A DNA stretch of 7,601 nt from Hyphomicrobium sp. (GCA_030609245.1 JAUWCP010000108.1:1-7601); one strand, 5' to 3'. Shown: positions 1 to 6,244, numbered from the stretch's first letter. The notes: a model not told the origin generated them from the sequence alone. Numbers and translations are program-made.

Positions 1-141
1 GTATTGCGGCTGCACCCTCGACAATATGCCAAAGGTGATGGCACCGGCACCAATGCCGACTAGGAGCAGGAACGGCAGCGCCTGGCGTACGCTGCGCCAA
101 GTGGTTGAAATCTCGATGTTGTCAGGTGAGGCCGTGTTCAT
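1..141 (-). CDS. Wzz/GumC-type polysaccharide chain-length protein, N-terminal fragment
   Basis: The reverse strand from ATG at 141 stays open to the window edge and gives 47 residues; the rest of the gene lies to the left. The fragment has a polar cytoplasmic N-terminus (about residues 1-20, including ISTTWRSVRQ) followed by one hydrophobic segment (about 21-40, LPFLLLVGIGAGAITFGIL) and then SRVQPQY at the periplasmic side. A short cytoplasmic tail, a first transmembrane helix and an 'xxPxY' exit are typical of polysaccharide co-polymerases (Wzz, ExoP, GumC), which set chain length during capsule or exopolysaccharide export at the inner membrane. The Shine-Dalgarno sequence is weak, and an in-frame GTG lies five codons upstream. 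With only 47 residues the family call is tentative; another bitopic inner-membrane protein is possible. Confidence 0.55.
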   Translation of the reverse strand, partial: MNTASPDNIEISTTWRSVRQALPFLLLVGIGAGAITFGILSRVQPQY

Positions 142-200
142 ATGTACGCGTACCACTCAAGCCAAGCGCTAACAGTTGCCCCATTTTAGAGCGCTCACGG

Positions 201-216
201 TTAAGGATTTCCTTAA
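201..216. promoter_or_regulatory. 16-bp palindrome upstream of the Wzz-type gene
   Basis: TTAAGGATTTCCTTAA is a perfect 7-bp inverted repeat around a 2-bp centre, located 60-75 bp upstream of the ATG at 141. The position and AT-rich composition fit an operator for the leftward gene. It resembles the alphaproteobacterial CtrA site (TTAA-N7-TTAA), but the gap here is 8, so I do not assign it to CtrA. The remainder of 142-331 holds nothing else I can name. Confidence 0.4.
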
Positions 217-331
217 GCATAACTTACAAAGACGATCTCTTAGCGCGCGTTAACGTGTTGGCCGCCGGAGCGAGCCTCGCACGTCCCATTCTGCCGGCTT
301 GCATGGTCGATGCTGCAGCGCGTGCCGACGT

Positions 332-1456
332 TCATCGAATGCTCAGCAAATGATTGTCGAAGGCGCGGCCTGGAAACGACGCCGTGGTGAGATGCGTATG
401 GTCTGGCATGTCCGTCTGCAAAACGCCCATGCCCGAACTCAGCGCAAATTCCGACTTGGAAATACCAGCGAGACCGCAACCGTCGGCCAACTGCGTTTCG
501 CCAATCACCCTCGCACGCTCGGCATCGATGTAGATTGTGCGCCCGGCGCGCGGGGCCGACGCCGCAAGGACGCGCCCGTCGCCGCTCACTGCCACAGACC
601 CAATGTAACCGGCGAGCGCAGCACCCAGCGGGTTGGCCGGCTCTAGTAAACGCAGCGGTGCGTCCAAGCTTGCGCGGCCCACAAGTTCCGGCGACTCATC
701 AACGGCGCCTTGCCATTGCCCGCCGAACCAAACCGCACCCCGCGCATCCGCCGCGATATGCCGGATCGAGAGCTTGTGTAGCGCCCCGTTGTGCATGTGC
801 TGGGTGAGCAGTGCGCCCGTCGTGCTGTCGATGAAGGCGAGTGACGGCTCCATCGTGCCCAGATTGAGCTTCTTGCGCCCTGTTTTCACGTCCGTCTCGA
901 TGCCACCATTCGCGACAGCAAGCGTCTTGGCATCCGGCAGCATAATCACTTCATGCGGTCCGATCCCATACGTGGGCATCTCGCCGATACGTGCAAAGCC
1001 GCCGGTCACGTTGTAAACACCGAGCAGCCCGTGGCGCGTATCGTTGTCGTGTTCGGTCGCGTAGAGCAATCGCCCGTCAGCGGAAAAGGCGCCATGACCG
1101 TAGAAGTGCCTGTTCTTCGGCGTCGTAATGAGCGACGGCTTGCGGCGGCCATGCACGTCGAAGGCAAGCGCAAAAGATCCCGGCCGGCGGGCAAAAACCA
1201 CAGCCGTCCCGCTTGAGCGCTCAAACGCCATGTCATGACCACGCCCTTCCAGCGGGATCTCGCGCACGATCATCCCGTCCAATGTCAGGACCACGACCGA
1301 GTAACTGCCATCCGGCCTGCGGCAGGCCGCTATGAGATCACCGGCCTCAACATCGCCCGCCTCCGCCTCGCTCTCCAACACGCCTGCGAACGCGCGAGAG
1401 GTTGAGGAAAGCATCAGCGCGGTGCCAATCAAAAAGTGTCTTCGATCAATCTCCAT
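332..1456 (-). CDS. DUF1513 family protein of the imelysin cluster, Tat-exported
   Basis: This is a 374-residue periplasmic protein of the DUF1513 family, predicted to fold as a beta-propeller; its biochemical role is not established. The N-terminus MEIDRRHFLIGTALML is a twin-arginine (RRxFL) signal followed by a hydrophobic stretch and a likely cleavage after SRAFA (residue 24). Family hallmarks seen are HFYGHGAFSADGRLLYATEHD, then GIGPHEVIMLPD, VANGGIETDVKTGRKKLNL, MEPSLAFID and LSIRHIA, in that order. Length fits the family (about 350-380). I chose ATG 1456: a longer frame begins with TTG at 1474 but has no ribosome site. The start overlaps the end of the upstream imelysin gene by 11 bp, so translational coupling is likely. 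In other proteobacteria this gene accompanies two imelysins and a DUF1111 di-haem protein, which ties it to periplasmic iron handling. No terminator is visible downstream. Confidence 0.9.
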   Translation of the reverse strand: MEIDRRHFLIGTALMLSSTSRAFAGVLESEAEAGDVEAGDLIAACRRPDGSYSVVVLTLDGMIVREIPLEGRGHDMAFERSSGTAVVFARRPGSFALAFDVHGRRKPSLITTPKNRHFYGHGAFSADGRLLYATEHDNDTRHGLLGVYNVTGGFARIGEMPTYGIGPHEVIMLPDAKTLAVANGGIETDVKTGRKKLNLGTMEPSLAFIDSTTGALLTQHMHNGALHKLSIRHIAADARGAVWFGGQWQGAVDESPELVGRASLDAPLRLLEPANPLGAALAGYIGSVAVSGDGRVLAASAPRAGRTIYIDAERARVIGETQLADGCGLAGISKSEFALSSGMGVLQTDMPDHTHLTTASFPGRAFDNHLLSIR

Positions 1457-2534
1457 CGAGCTCGTTGAATCCAATTGTCAGATTTGCAACCGACGCGATC
1501 TTCCGCCCAATCAACTTGCGAATGCCTTCAACTTGAAAGCGCAAAAAGCGCAACTTACGTTCCCGCTCAGGAGGTTCTTGCCCGTCTGCAAATGACTGCA
1601 CCGCTGCGGACCCTTCGCGGGCAACCCTATCAAAAGCATCCACGATCCATTGCTTCATCCAACTCTCGCTCTCGGGGATGTAGACTGAAAGGCCCAACGT
1701 CTCGTAGTAGCGTTTACAGGATATAACGGAGGCCGCGATGTAGTCTGCGCTCAACCCGGAACGCGCGAATGGCAGTCGCGGCTTCTTCCCAGGTTTAGAC
1801 TGCGCCGCAATCATCGGCATAATCTGGCGGTTCTGGATCAGTTGCAGCCCCGTTATCAGGGCGCGGACGAGCGCAGCAGCGGCCTCAGAAGATGACCTGT
1901 ATTGAAGATTGTCAGGGCCGGGATTAAGCATTTTCGCTCCCCATCCATTGGCCCCGCTCCACCCCGACACGGTCTCACGCGCAATGTTCTCCAGGTTCTT
2001 TGCAATGCTAACGGCAAAGCGGCAACGGTAACGGCCGTCCTCGGTATCGGCCAGGATTGAGTGCCTTCTACTGGTCAGCAGAACTTGAAGCGCCGGCAGA
2101 CCTTGAACAGCGACACTCTTTTTGGCGAGCACTTGCGGATCCAGAACCGCCGCATCGCGCCGCGCCAACAGTCTACGCATCTGGCGCTCGACGACGCGCC
2201 GCGGGTCGGGCGAAAAGTCGAAGCGCTCCGCCCTCGCCTCCGCGCCCATCGGGCCTAAACGCAGGAACTCCACGCCCGCCCAGGCGAGCACCGTCTTCTT
2301 GAAGTCATCCTGGATTGCGCTCAATTGTCCCGTCGGCCGGTCACAGGCTTTACCAAGCGTTGCTGCCAGCTTCACCGTTGCCGACTCCAGCTTTTCAAAG
2401 TTTGGAACGACGTACTCGTCGATCGCCCGCTCATTGAGCTTAGCGAACGGCTGCGCCGCATGGGCTGTCCCTTGGCCTGCCACATAAGAAAGGGCAATAA
2501 GCGACAGACAGATTGTTGGAATGACCCTTGGCAC
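1446..2534 (-). CDS. Second (divergent) imelysin family protein, peptidase M75-like
   Basis: This is a 362-residue exported protein of the imelysin family, matching the second, diverged imelysin that precedes DUF1513 in this conserved cluster. From GTG 2534 it begins MPRVIPTICLSLIALSYVAG and has a Sec signal with cleavage after AHA (residue 26). The mature part is largely helical. It includes an early AIDEYVVPNFEKLE segment, WAGVEFLRLGPM (about 85-96) where family members have W...(F/L)GP, and VQGLPALQVLL (143-153). The last aligns with the GxHxxE motif of canonical imelysins, but the His position is Pro147 and the Glu position is Gln150. The frame is open up to GTG 2744, and ATG 2651 is an alternative start, but those residues are Arg/Cys-rich and unlike a signal peptide. 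The gene would be transcribed from the operator region at 2665-2720 and is coupled to DUF1513. The family is clear; function (iron binding, structural partner) is inferred. Confidence 0.88.
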   Translation of the reverse strand: MPRVIPTICLSLIALSYVAGQGTAHAAQPFAKLNERAIDEYVVPNFEKLESATVKLAATLGKACDRPTGQLSAIQDDFKKTVLAWAGVEFLRLGPMGAEARAERFDFSPDPRRVVERQMRRLLARRDAAVLDPQVLAKKSVAVQGLPALQVLLTSRRHSILADTEDGRYRCRFAVSIAKNLENIARETVSGWSGANGWGAKMLNPGPDNLQYRSSSEAAAALVRALITGLQLIQNRQIMPMIAAQSKPGKKPRLPFARSGLSADYIAASVISCKRYYETLGLSVYIPESESWMKQWIVDAFDRVAREGSAAVQSFADGQEPPERERKLRFLRFQVEGIRKLIGRKIASVANLTIGFNELDGD

Positions 2535-2541
2535 AACCAAT

Positions 2542-2547
2542 CTCTTC
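2542..2547 (-). promoter_or_regulatory. Ribosome binding site supporting the GTG 2534 start
   Basis: On the minus strand GAAGAG lies 7 nt before GTG 2534. This placement puts the start directly in front of a normal signal peptide, and it is the main sequence reason to prefer this start over ATG 2651, which has GCGAGG directly abutting the start codon with no spacer. Confidence 0.4.
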
Positions 2548-2664
2548 AACGCCTCTAAGACTATGCGCAGACGCGGCGAAAACCCGCGCGCCGGCGCGGC
2601 CCGGCAAACGTTTGTGCCGCACACAATAGCATCGCGCCAGCGTTGCCCCATCCTCGCGGTTTGT

Positions 2665-2679
2665 TGATGACTTCGGTCA
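2665..2679. promoter_or_regulatory. RirA-type iron-responsive operator (IRO) candidate 1
   Basis: TGATGACTTCGGTCA matches TGA-N9-TCA, the IRO-box pattern described for RirA, the iron-sulfur iron regulator of Rhizobiales. It is followed immediately by CAAAATAT. It lies just downstream of the candidate minus-strand -10 and could block the imelysin2-DUF1513 operon. The pattern is short; its weight comes from the second copy 27 bp away and from the iron-related genes on both sides. Confidence 0.5.
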
Positions 2680-2680
2680 C

Positions 2681-2709
2681 AAAATATTTCTTGACTATCG
2701 AAGTCATAA
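2681..2709 (-). promoter_or_regulatory. Candidate promoter for imelysin2-DUF1513
   Basis: On the minus strand TTATGA (2709-2704) and TATTTT (2686-2681) are separated by 17 bp and would start transcription near 2674. The hexamers are imperfect (3/6 and 4/6 matches to sigma-70 consensus). The placement within the AT-rich core and under IRO box 2 is the supporting evidence. Confidence 0.3.
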
Positions 2710-2717
2710 AATATCTT
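2691..2717 (+). promoter_or_regulatory. Candidate promoter for imelysin1-DUF1111
   Basis: TTGACT (2691-2696) is a good -35 and TATCTT (2712-2717) a possible -10, with a short 15-bp spacer. A leader of about 150 nt would follow. IRO box 2 covers the -35 and spacer. The -10 is weak, so the exact start site is uncertain. Confidence 0.3.
2692..2706. promoter_or_regulatory. RirA-type iron-responsive operator (IRO) candidate 2
   Basis: TGACTATCGAAGTCA matches TGA-N9-TCA and is also a perfect 5-bp inverted repeat (TGACT...AGTCA). It is followed by TAAAATAT, repeating the arrangement of the first box with a 27-bp period: GTCA(C/T)AAAATAT occurs at 2676-2687 and 2703-2714. It overlaps candidate promoter elements of both strands, which suits repression of both operons when iron is replete. 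Confidence 0.55.
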
Positions 2718-2746
2718 CATCAGGCTAAAGCCGCTCGCCCCCACCG

Positions 2747-2763
2747 ATTAGAATCGTTCTTGC
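2747..2763. promoter_or_regulatory. Irr/ICE-like iron control element candidate
   Basis: ATTAGAATCGTTCTTGC contains the perfect core AGAA-N3-TTCT of the ICE motif (TTTAGAA-N3-TTCTAAA) bound by Irr, the haem-responsive Fur-family regulator of alphaproteobacteria. It matches 10 of 14 specified bases; the right arm is degenerate at its outer positions. It would lie just downstream of the predicted rightward start site. Confidence 0.4.
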
Positions 2764-2875
2764 GCAAAGGCATACAAGCTCAACGCGCATATTTTGCTCT
2801 GGCGCCGCCGAGCGAGAGCTAACGAACTTACGTTTGAAGGAATTATCCGTTCGCAACGACAGGGACAGATTGATC

Positions 2876-4156
2876 ATGCGAAGAACTCTTGGCGCCACGA
2901 TAGCCGCCGTGCTCTTGAGCGTGGCAAGCATTTCCGCCTTTGCGGACAAGGCGCCTGACGCAGCCGCGATCGCAAAGACCTATGCTGACATCGCCGAGGC
3001 GGGTTACGCCGACTCGCTGTCCGAGGCGAAAAAGCTCAAATCGGCCGTGGACAACCTCATCGCAGAGCCCACCCAAAACAATCTCAAGTCAGCGCACCAA
3101 GCTTGGATTGCCGCACGTGCTCCCTACATGCAGACGGAAGCTTTCCGCTTCGGCAACGCCATCGTTGATGATTGGGAAGGCAAGGTCAACGCGTGGCCGC
3201 TCGATGAAGGACTCATTGATTACGTCTCTGCCGAGTACGGCAACGAGTCGCCCGAGAACGATCTCTATATCGCCAACGTCATCGCTAAGACAACGATCAA
3301 GATCGGCGGCAAGGAAGTAGACACCTCCAAGATCACCAAGGAACTTCTGGCGGACAAACTACAGGAAGCAGGTGGCGTGGAATCAAACGTTGCCACCGGA
3401 TATCATGCCGTCGAGTTTTTGCTCTGGGGCCAGGACCTCAACGGCACCGGACCGGGTGCCGGCAAGCGGCCCGCAACCGACTTCGACCCGAAGAAATGCA
3501 CCGGCGGCAACTGCGAGCGCCGTGCAGAATACCTTGCGGCTGCCACCGATCTTCTGATCGATGATCTGGCCTGGATGAGTGAGCAGTGGGGGGCGTCGGG
3601 CGCCGCCAGAAAAGCGGTGATGGCCAACGGCGGCAAAGCCGGGCTCGTGGCTATCTTCAAAGGACTTGGCAGCTTGTCCTATGGTGAGCTGGCTGGCGAG
3701 CGCATGAGGCTTGGCCTGCTCGTCCACGATCCTGAGGAAGAGCACGACTGCTTCTCAGACAACACGCACTACTCGCACTACTACGACGCTAAAGGCATCA
3801 AGAACGTCTACCTTGGCACTTACACGCGCACAGACGGAACCGTGGTCTCAGGCCCGAGCCCGTCCGATTTGGTGCGTGCCACGTCAGCGGAAACGGACAA
3901 GAATGTACGCGCGGCCATCGATAAGTCGATGACGCGCATGGATGCGATCGTGAGCCGCGCCAAAGGTGGTGAAGCCTATGATCAGATGATTGGCGAGGAC
4001 AACGCTGAAGGCAACGAGACGGTCAGTGCCGCCATAAATGCGCTCGTTGCCCAAGCCAAGGAGTTTGAGCGTGCGATGGCCGCACTCAAACTGGAAGCAA
4101 TCGAGTTTGAAGGCTCAGACAGCCTCGACGATCCCTCAAAGGTCACATCGGAATAA
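2876..4156 (+). CDS. Imelysin family periplasmic protein (IrpA-like, peptidase M75 domain)
   Basis: This is a 426-residue secreted imelysin, a family that shares its fold with the EfeO iron-binding M75 domain and is tied to iron uptake; peptidase activity is doubtful for most members. A Sec signal (MRRTLGATIAAVLLSVASIS) ends with cleavage after AFA (residue 23). Family motifs follow in order: AWIAARAPYMQTEAFRFG and VNAWPLDEGLIDYV in the first half; GYHAVEFLLWGQD with the GxHxxE residues Gly175, His177 and Glu180 (putative metal site); a CTGGNC pair (Cys208, Cys213); and EHDCFSDNTH (289-298) in the C-terminal half. The start ATG 2876 has AGGGA 10 nt upstream; a longer frame from TTG 2834 would add 14 charged residues and spoil the signal. 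Two adjacent stops (TAA TAG) end the gene. It is followed 138 bp later by the DUF1111 gene on the same strand, with a stem-loop between. Regulation by iron is suggested by the upstream IRO and ICE-like boxes. Confidence 0.93.
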   Translation: MRRTLGATIAAVLLSVASISAFADKAPDAAAIAKTYADIAEAGYADSLSEAKKLKSAVDNLIAEPTQNNLKSAHQAWIAARAPYMQTEAFRFGNAIVDDWEGKVNAWPLDEGLIDYVSAEYGNESPENDLYIANVIAKTTIKIGGKEVDTSKITKELLADKLQEAGGVESNVATGYHAVEFLLWGQDLNGTGPGAGKRPATDFDPKKCTGGNCERRAEYLAAATDLLIDDLAWMSEQWGASGAARKAVMANGGKAGLVAIFKGLGSLSYGELAGERMRLGLLVHDPEEEHDCFSDNTHYSHYYDAKGIKNVYLGTYTRTDGTVVSGPSPSDLVRATSAETDKNVRAAIDKSMTRMDAIVSRAKGGEAYDQMIGEDNAEGNETVSAAINALVAQAKEFERAMAALKLEAIEFEGSDSLDDPSKVTSE

Positions 4157-4164
4157 TAGTCGCA

Positions 4165-4190
4165 CCCGAGTGGCCGCCGGGCGGCTCGGG
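4165..4190 (+). terminator. GC-rich stem-loop between imelysin1 and DUF1111 genes
   Basis: CCCGAG (4165-4170) pairs with CTCGGG (4185-4190), with an inner GCCGC/GCGGC stem around a CGG loop and a small bulge. It begins 8 nt after the imelysin stop. There is no following U tract, so it is not a standard intrinsic terminator; it may instead reduce read-through or stabilise the upstream message. Confidence 0.4.
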
Positions 4191-4294
4191 GCATAGTAAC
4201 TAGCGCCCAGATACGGCCCGATGTGTGGGCCGGCCCGAATCGGGAAACTCATGCACTCGGCCCGCGCGGCCAGGTGCAAAGGCCACAAACGAGA

Positions 4295-5821
4295 ATGTCT
4301 CTTAGATCGAAAGAAAAGCGTCGTCTGCCGGTGCTCTTCCTGCCCGGGCTGCTAGCAATGTGCGTGCCATGCATCACCAGCACAATCGGTGTTGGCAAGG
4401 AGACGCCCAAGCCTGAGCAGAGCGCTGGCGCGAACATTTCACCTAAGAGGGAGCCCGGCGAGGAGAACCCCGGCGGCAATGCCACCACGCGCAAGAGCAT
4501 CCACACGCGCGACGCCTTTTCTCATGCTTCAAACGGCATCGGTTTTGAGGGCGAAGCGAACTTCAAAGTCGGCAACGCCATCTTTCGCAAGTTGTGGGTA
4601 TCGGCACCTGCGTCGACGAAAAGCTCCGATGGCCTTGGGCCTCTATTCAATTCGCGCTCGTGCCAGAGTTGTCACTTCAAGGACGGGCGCGGACATCCCC
4701 CCGCTGCCAACTACCCTGACGACACCGCTGAATCCATGCTCCTCCGGCTCTCGATCCCACCCGAAACGGACGCGCAAAAGAAACTGTTGGCGGAACACCG
4801 GGTCAACGCAATCAATGAGCCGACCTATGGCGGGCAGCTGCAGGATTTCGCCATCCAGGGCCACGATAGCGAAGGCCACATACACGTTACCTATGAGGAC
4901 GTGCCTGTGACGCTGGGCGACGGCAGCACGCTCACCCTGCGCAAACCGGCCTACACAATTACAGACCTCAAATACGGCCCACTGCATCCCAAGACGATGT
5001 TATCGCCTCGCATCGCGCCGCCCATGATCGGGCTGGGATTGATCGAGGCGGTGCCCGAAGCGCAGATTCGCGCCAACGCCGACGCCGACGACAAGAATGG
5101 CGACGGCATCTCAGGCCGTGCTAACGAGGTGTGGTCGCTGGAGGCTGAGCGCCCAGTGATCGGACGTTTCGGATGGAAGGCTGGCGTCCCATCAATTCGA
5201 GAGCAGAGCGCCGGCGCGTTTTCCGGCGACATGGGTCTTTCGACACCGATCGTTGCAAAACCATCGGGCGATTGCACGCAAGCGCAGGCCTTCTGCCGCA
5301 ACGCCCCCAACGGCAACACGGAACGCGATGGTGGCTTCGAGGTTGGCCCGACACTCTTCGATCTTGTCACGTTTTACGCTCAGAACCTCGCCGTGCCACC
5401 GAGGCGAAATATGGACGACGCCAACGTCACAAAGGGCAAGGCGATATTCCATGAGTTGGGCTGCGCATCCTGCCACACGCCCTCTTTCACAACAGGCAAG
5501 GTGGACGGCCAGCCACATCTGAGTAACCAGCGCATCTGGCCCTATACGGATATGCTGCTCCACGACATGGGAGACGGCCTCGCTGACAATCGTCCTGAAG
5601 GTATGGCCACCGGGCAGGAATGGCGCACGCCATCCCTGTGGGGCATTGGTTTGACTGAGACCGTGAGCGGTCATACGTACTTTCTCCACGACGGCCGCGC
5701 GCGCAATCTCGAAGAAGCCATCCTGTGGCACGGTGGAGAGGCCCAAGCGGCCCGCGATGGCTACGCCGCACTATCAAAGGCCGATCGCGACGCGCTGATC
5801 AGTTTTGTCGAGTCCCTGTGA
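4295..5821 (+). CDS. DUF1111 di-haem oxidoreductase (DHOR), cytochrome c peroxidase-like
   Basis: This is a 508-residue periplasmic or membrane-anchored c-type cytochrome of the DHOR/DUF1111 family ('thiol oxidoreductase-like'), related to di-haem peroxidases; the substrate is not known. A basic N-terminus (MSLRSKEKRR) and hydrophobic segment (about 11-32) form a signal or anchor, followed by a Pro/Glu/Gly-rich linker. Two haem c sites are visible: CQSCH (Cys123, Cys126, His127) and CASCH (Cys390, Cys393, His394). Other family hallmarks are DGLGPLFNSRSC before haem 1, a calcium-loop-like DADDKNGDGISGRAN (263-277), LSPRIAPPMIGLGLIEAVP, and the C-terminal FLHDGRARNLEEAILWHGG (463 onward). I chose ATG 4295; the frame opens at GTG 4223 but those residues are not signal-like, and the ribosome site is weak in either case. 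It probably shares a transcript with the preceding imelysin. By analogy with EfeB in EfeUOB it may change the redox state of iron held by the imelysins, which is inference. Confidence 0.92.
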   Translation: MSLRSKEKRRLPVLFLPGLLAMCVPCITSTIGVGKETPKPEQSAGANISPKREPGEENPGGNATTRKSIHTRDAFSHASNGIGFEGEANFKVGNAIFRKLWVSAPASTKSSDGLGPLFNSRSCQSCHFKDGRGHPPAANYPDDTAESMLLRLSIPPETDAQKKLLAEHRVNAINEPTYGGQLQDFAIQGHDSEGHIHVTYEDVPVTLGDGSTLTLRKPAYTITDLKYGPLHPKTMLSPRIAPPMIGLGLIEAVPEAQIRANADADDKNGDGISGRANEVWSLEAERPVIGRFGWKAGVPSIREQSAGAFSGDMGLSTPIVAKPSGDCTQAQAFCRNAPNGNTERDGGFEVGPTLFDLVTFYAQNLAVPPRRNMDDANVTKGKAIFHELGCASCHTPSFTTGKVDGQPHLSNQRIWPYTDMLLHDMGDGLADNRPEGMATGQEWRTPSLWGIGLTETVSGHTYFLHDGRARNLEEAILWHGGEAQAARDGYAALSKADRDALISFVESL

Positions 5822-6013
5822 GTGGTTGTTGCCGCGGTGTGAAGGCCGCGCTTGCACGGACCGCCTGCGGCACCACCGGCACACTCGCAATAAACGCGCG
5901 TCGGCGTCATGCTGAACCGCTGCCGGCTCAATCAATTGTGTGCCGACAGTGTGCGACGATCTATGTGTTGTGCGCACCTACAAAACAGCACGTGCGAAGT
6001 GGAGGCACCGGCT

Positions 6014-6244
6014 ATGAAGAATCGGCTTGGCGTTCTCATTTGCGCTCTTGCACCGCTTATTGCGATGCAGCCATCACTCGCCCAGGAAGACCAAGGTGGC
6101 ATGGAGCCGTTGGAGGCGCCGGACGCCGAAGCGCCTTCCCCCCTCGCCGACCCCTATGAGCCAGACCCCGGCGATCCTGACCCGTTCGCATCCGAGGACG
6201 CGCCTGGCGAAGCACCAGGGCCGCTCAATCCCGCCGACAATTGA
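6014..6244 (+). CDS. Small secreted acidic Pro/Asp/Glu-rich protein, unknown function
   Basis: I do not recognise this 76-residue product. It starts at ATG 6014 with a strong GGAGG (6001-6005) 8 nt upstream. A clear Sec signal (MKNRLGVLICALAPLIAMQP) is predicted to be cut after SLA (residue 23). The 53-residue mature part has 15 Asp/Glu and 13 Pro and no Lys, Arg, His or Cys, with repeated DP/EP steps (for example EPDPGDPDPF). It is therefore probably disordered and strongly negative, which could bind cations or act as a linker-like periplasmic peptide. A longer frame from ATG 5909 exists, but the signal and ribosome site select 6014. It follows the DUF1111 gene by 192 bp on the same strand with no obvious terminator between, so it could be the third gene of the iron operon or an independent unit. 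Confidence 0.72.
   Translation: MKNRLGVLICALAPLIAMQPSLAQEDQGGMEPLEAPDAEAPSPLADPYEPDPGDPDPFASEDAPGEAPGPLNPADN

Larger units (their letters stand above)
2535..2875. other. Divergent intergenic control region of the imelysin cluster
   Basis: This is the 341-bp space between the two divergent imelysin starts. Its centre (about 2665-2720) is AT-rich against a GC-rich background and holds two tandem dyads and candidate promoters for both strands. An Irr-like dyad follows at 2747-2763. Both transcripts would have long leaders (about 140-150 nt). I saw no convincing small ORF or riboswitch in the leaders. Confidence 0.65.

Noticed and set aside
201..216. CtrA binding site
   Set aside because: The TTAA half-sites are 8 bp apart, not 7, so the assignment is not supported beyond resemblance.
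1214..1225. Palindrome TTGAGCGCTCAA
   Set aside because: It lies inside the DUF1513 coding sequence, is a single copy and is explained by codons; no regulatory context.
2668..2679. TGAC-TTCG-GTCA as an RNA hairpin with a UUCG loop
   Set aside because: The stem is only 4 bp and it lies within the promoter core; the DNA-operator reading with a second copy 27 bp away explains it better.
2535..2744. N-terminal extension of the second imelysin (starts at GTG 2744, ATG 2720 or ATG 2651)
   Set aside because: The extra residues are Arg/Cys-rich, run through the operator region and precede a normal signal peptide that starts well at GTG 2534.
4326..4372. Lipoprotein signal at the DUF1111 N-terminus (LLAMC)
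   Set aside because: Met at the position before Cys does not fit a lipobox, so I describe it as a signal or anchor only.
5822..6013. Intrinsic terminator or small RNA after the DUF1111 gene
   Set aside because: GC-rich partial inverted repeats are present but no coherent stem with a T tract was found.
5725..6159. Open frame of 144 codons spanning the DUF1111 end and the small gene
   Set aside because: It overlaps two better-supported genes in other frames, has Arg/Cys-rich composition typical of shadow frames, and shows no family motif.
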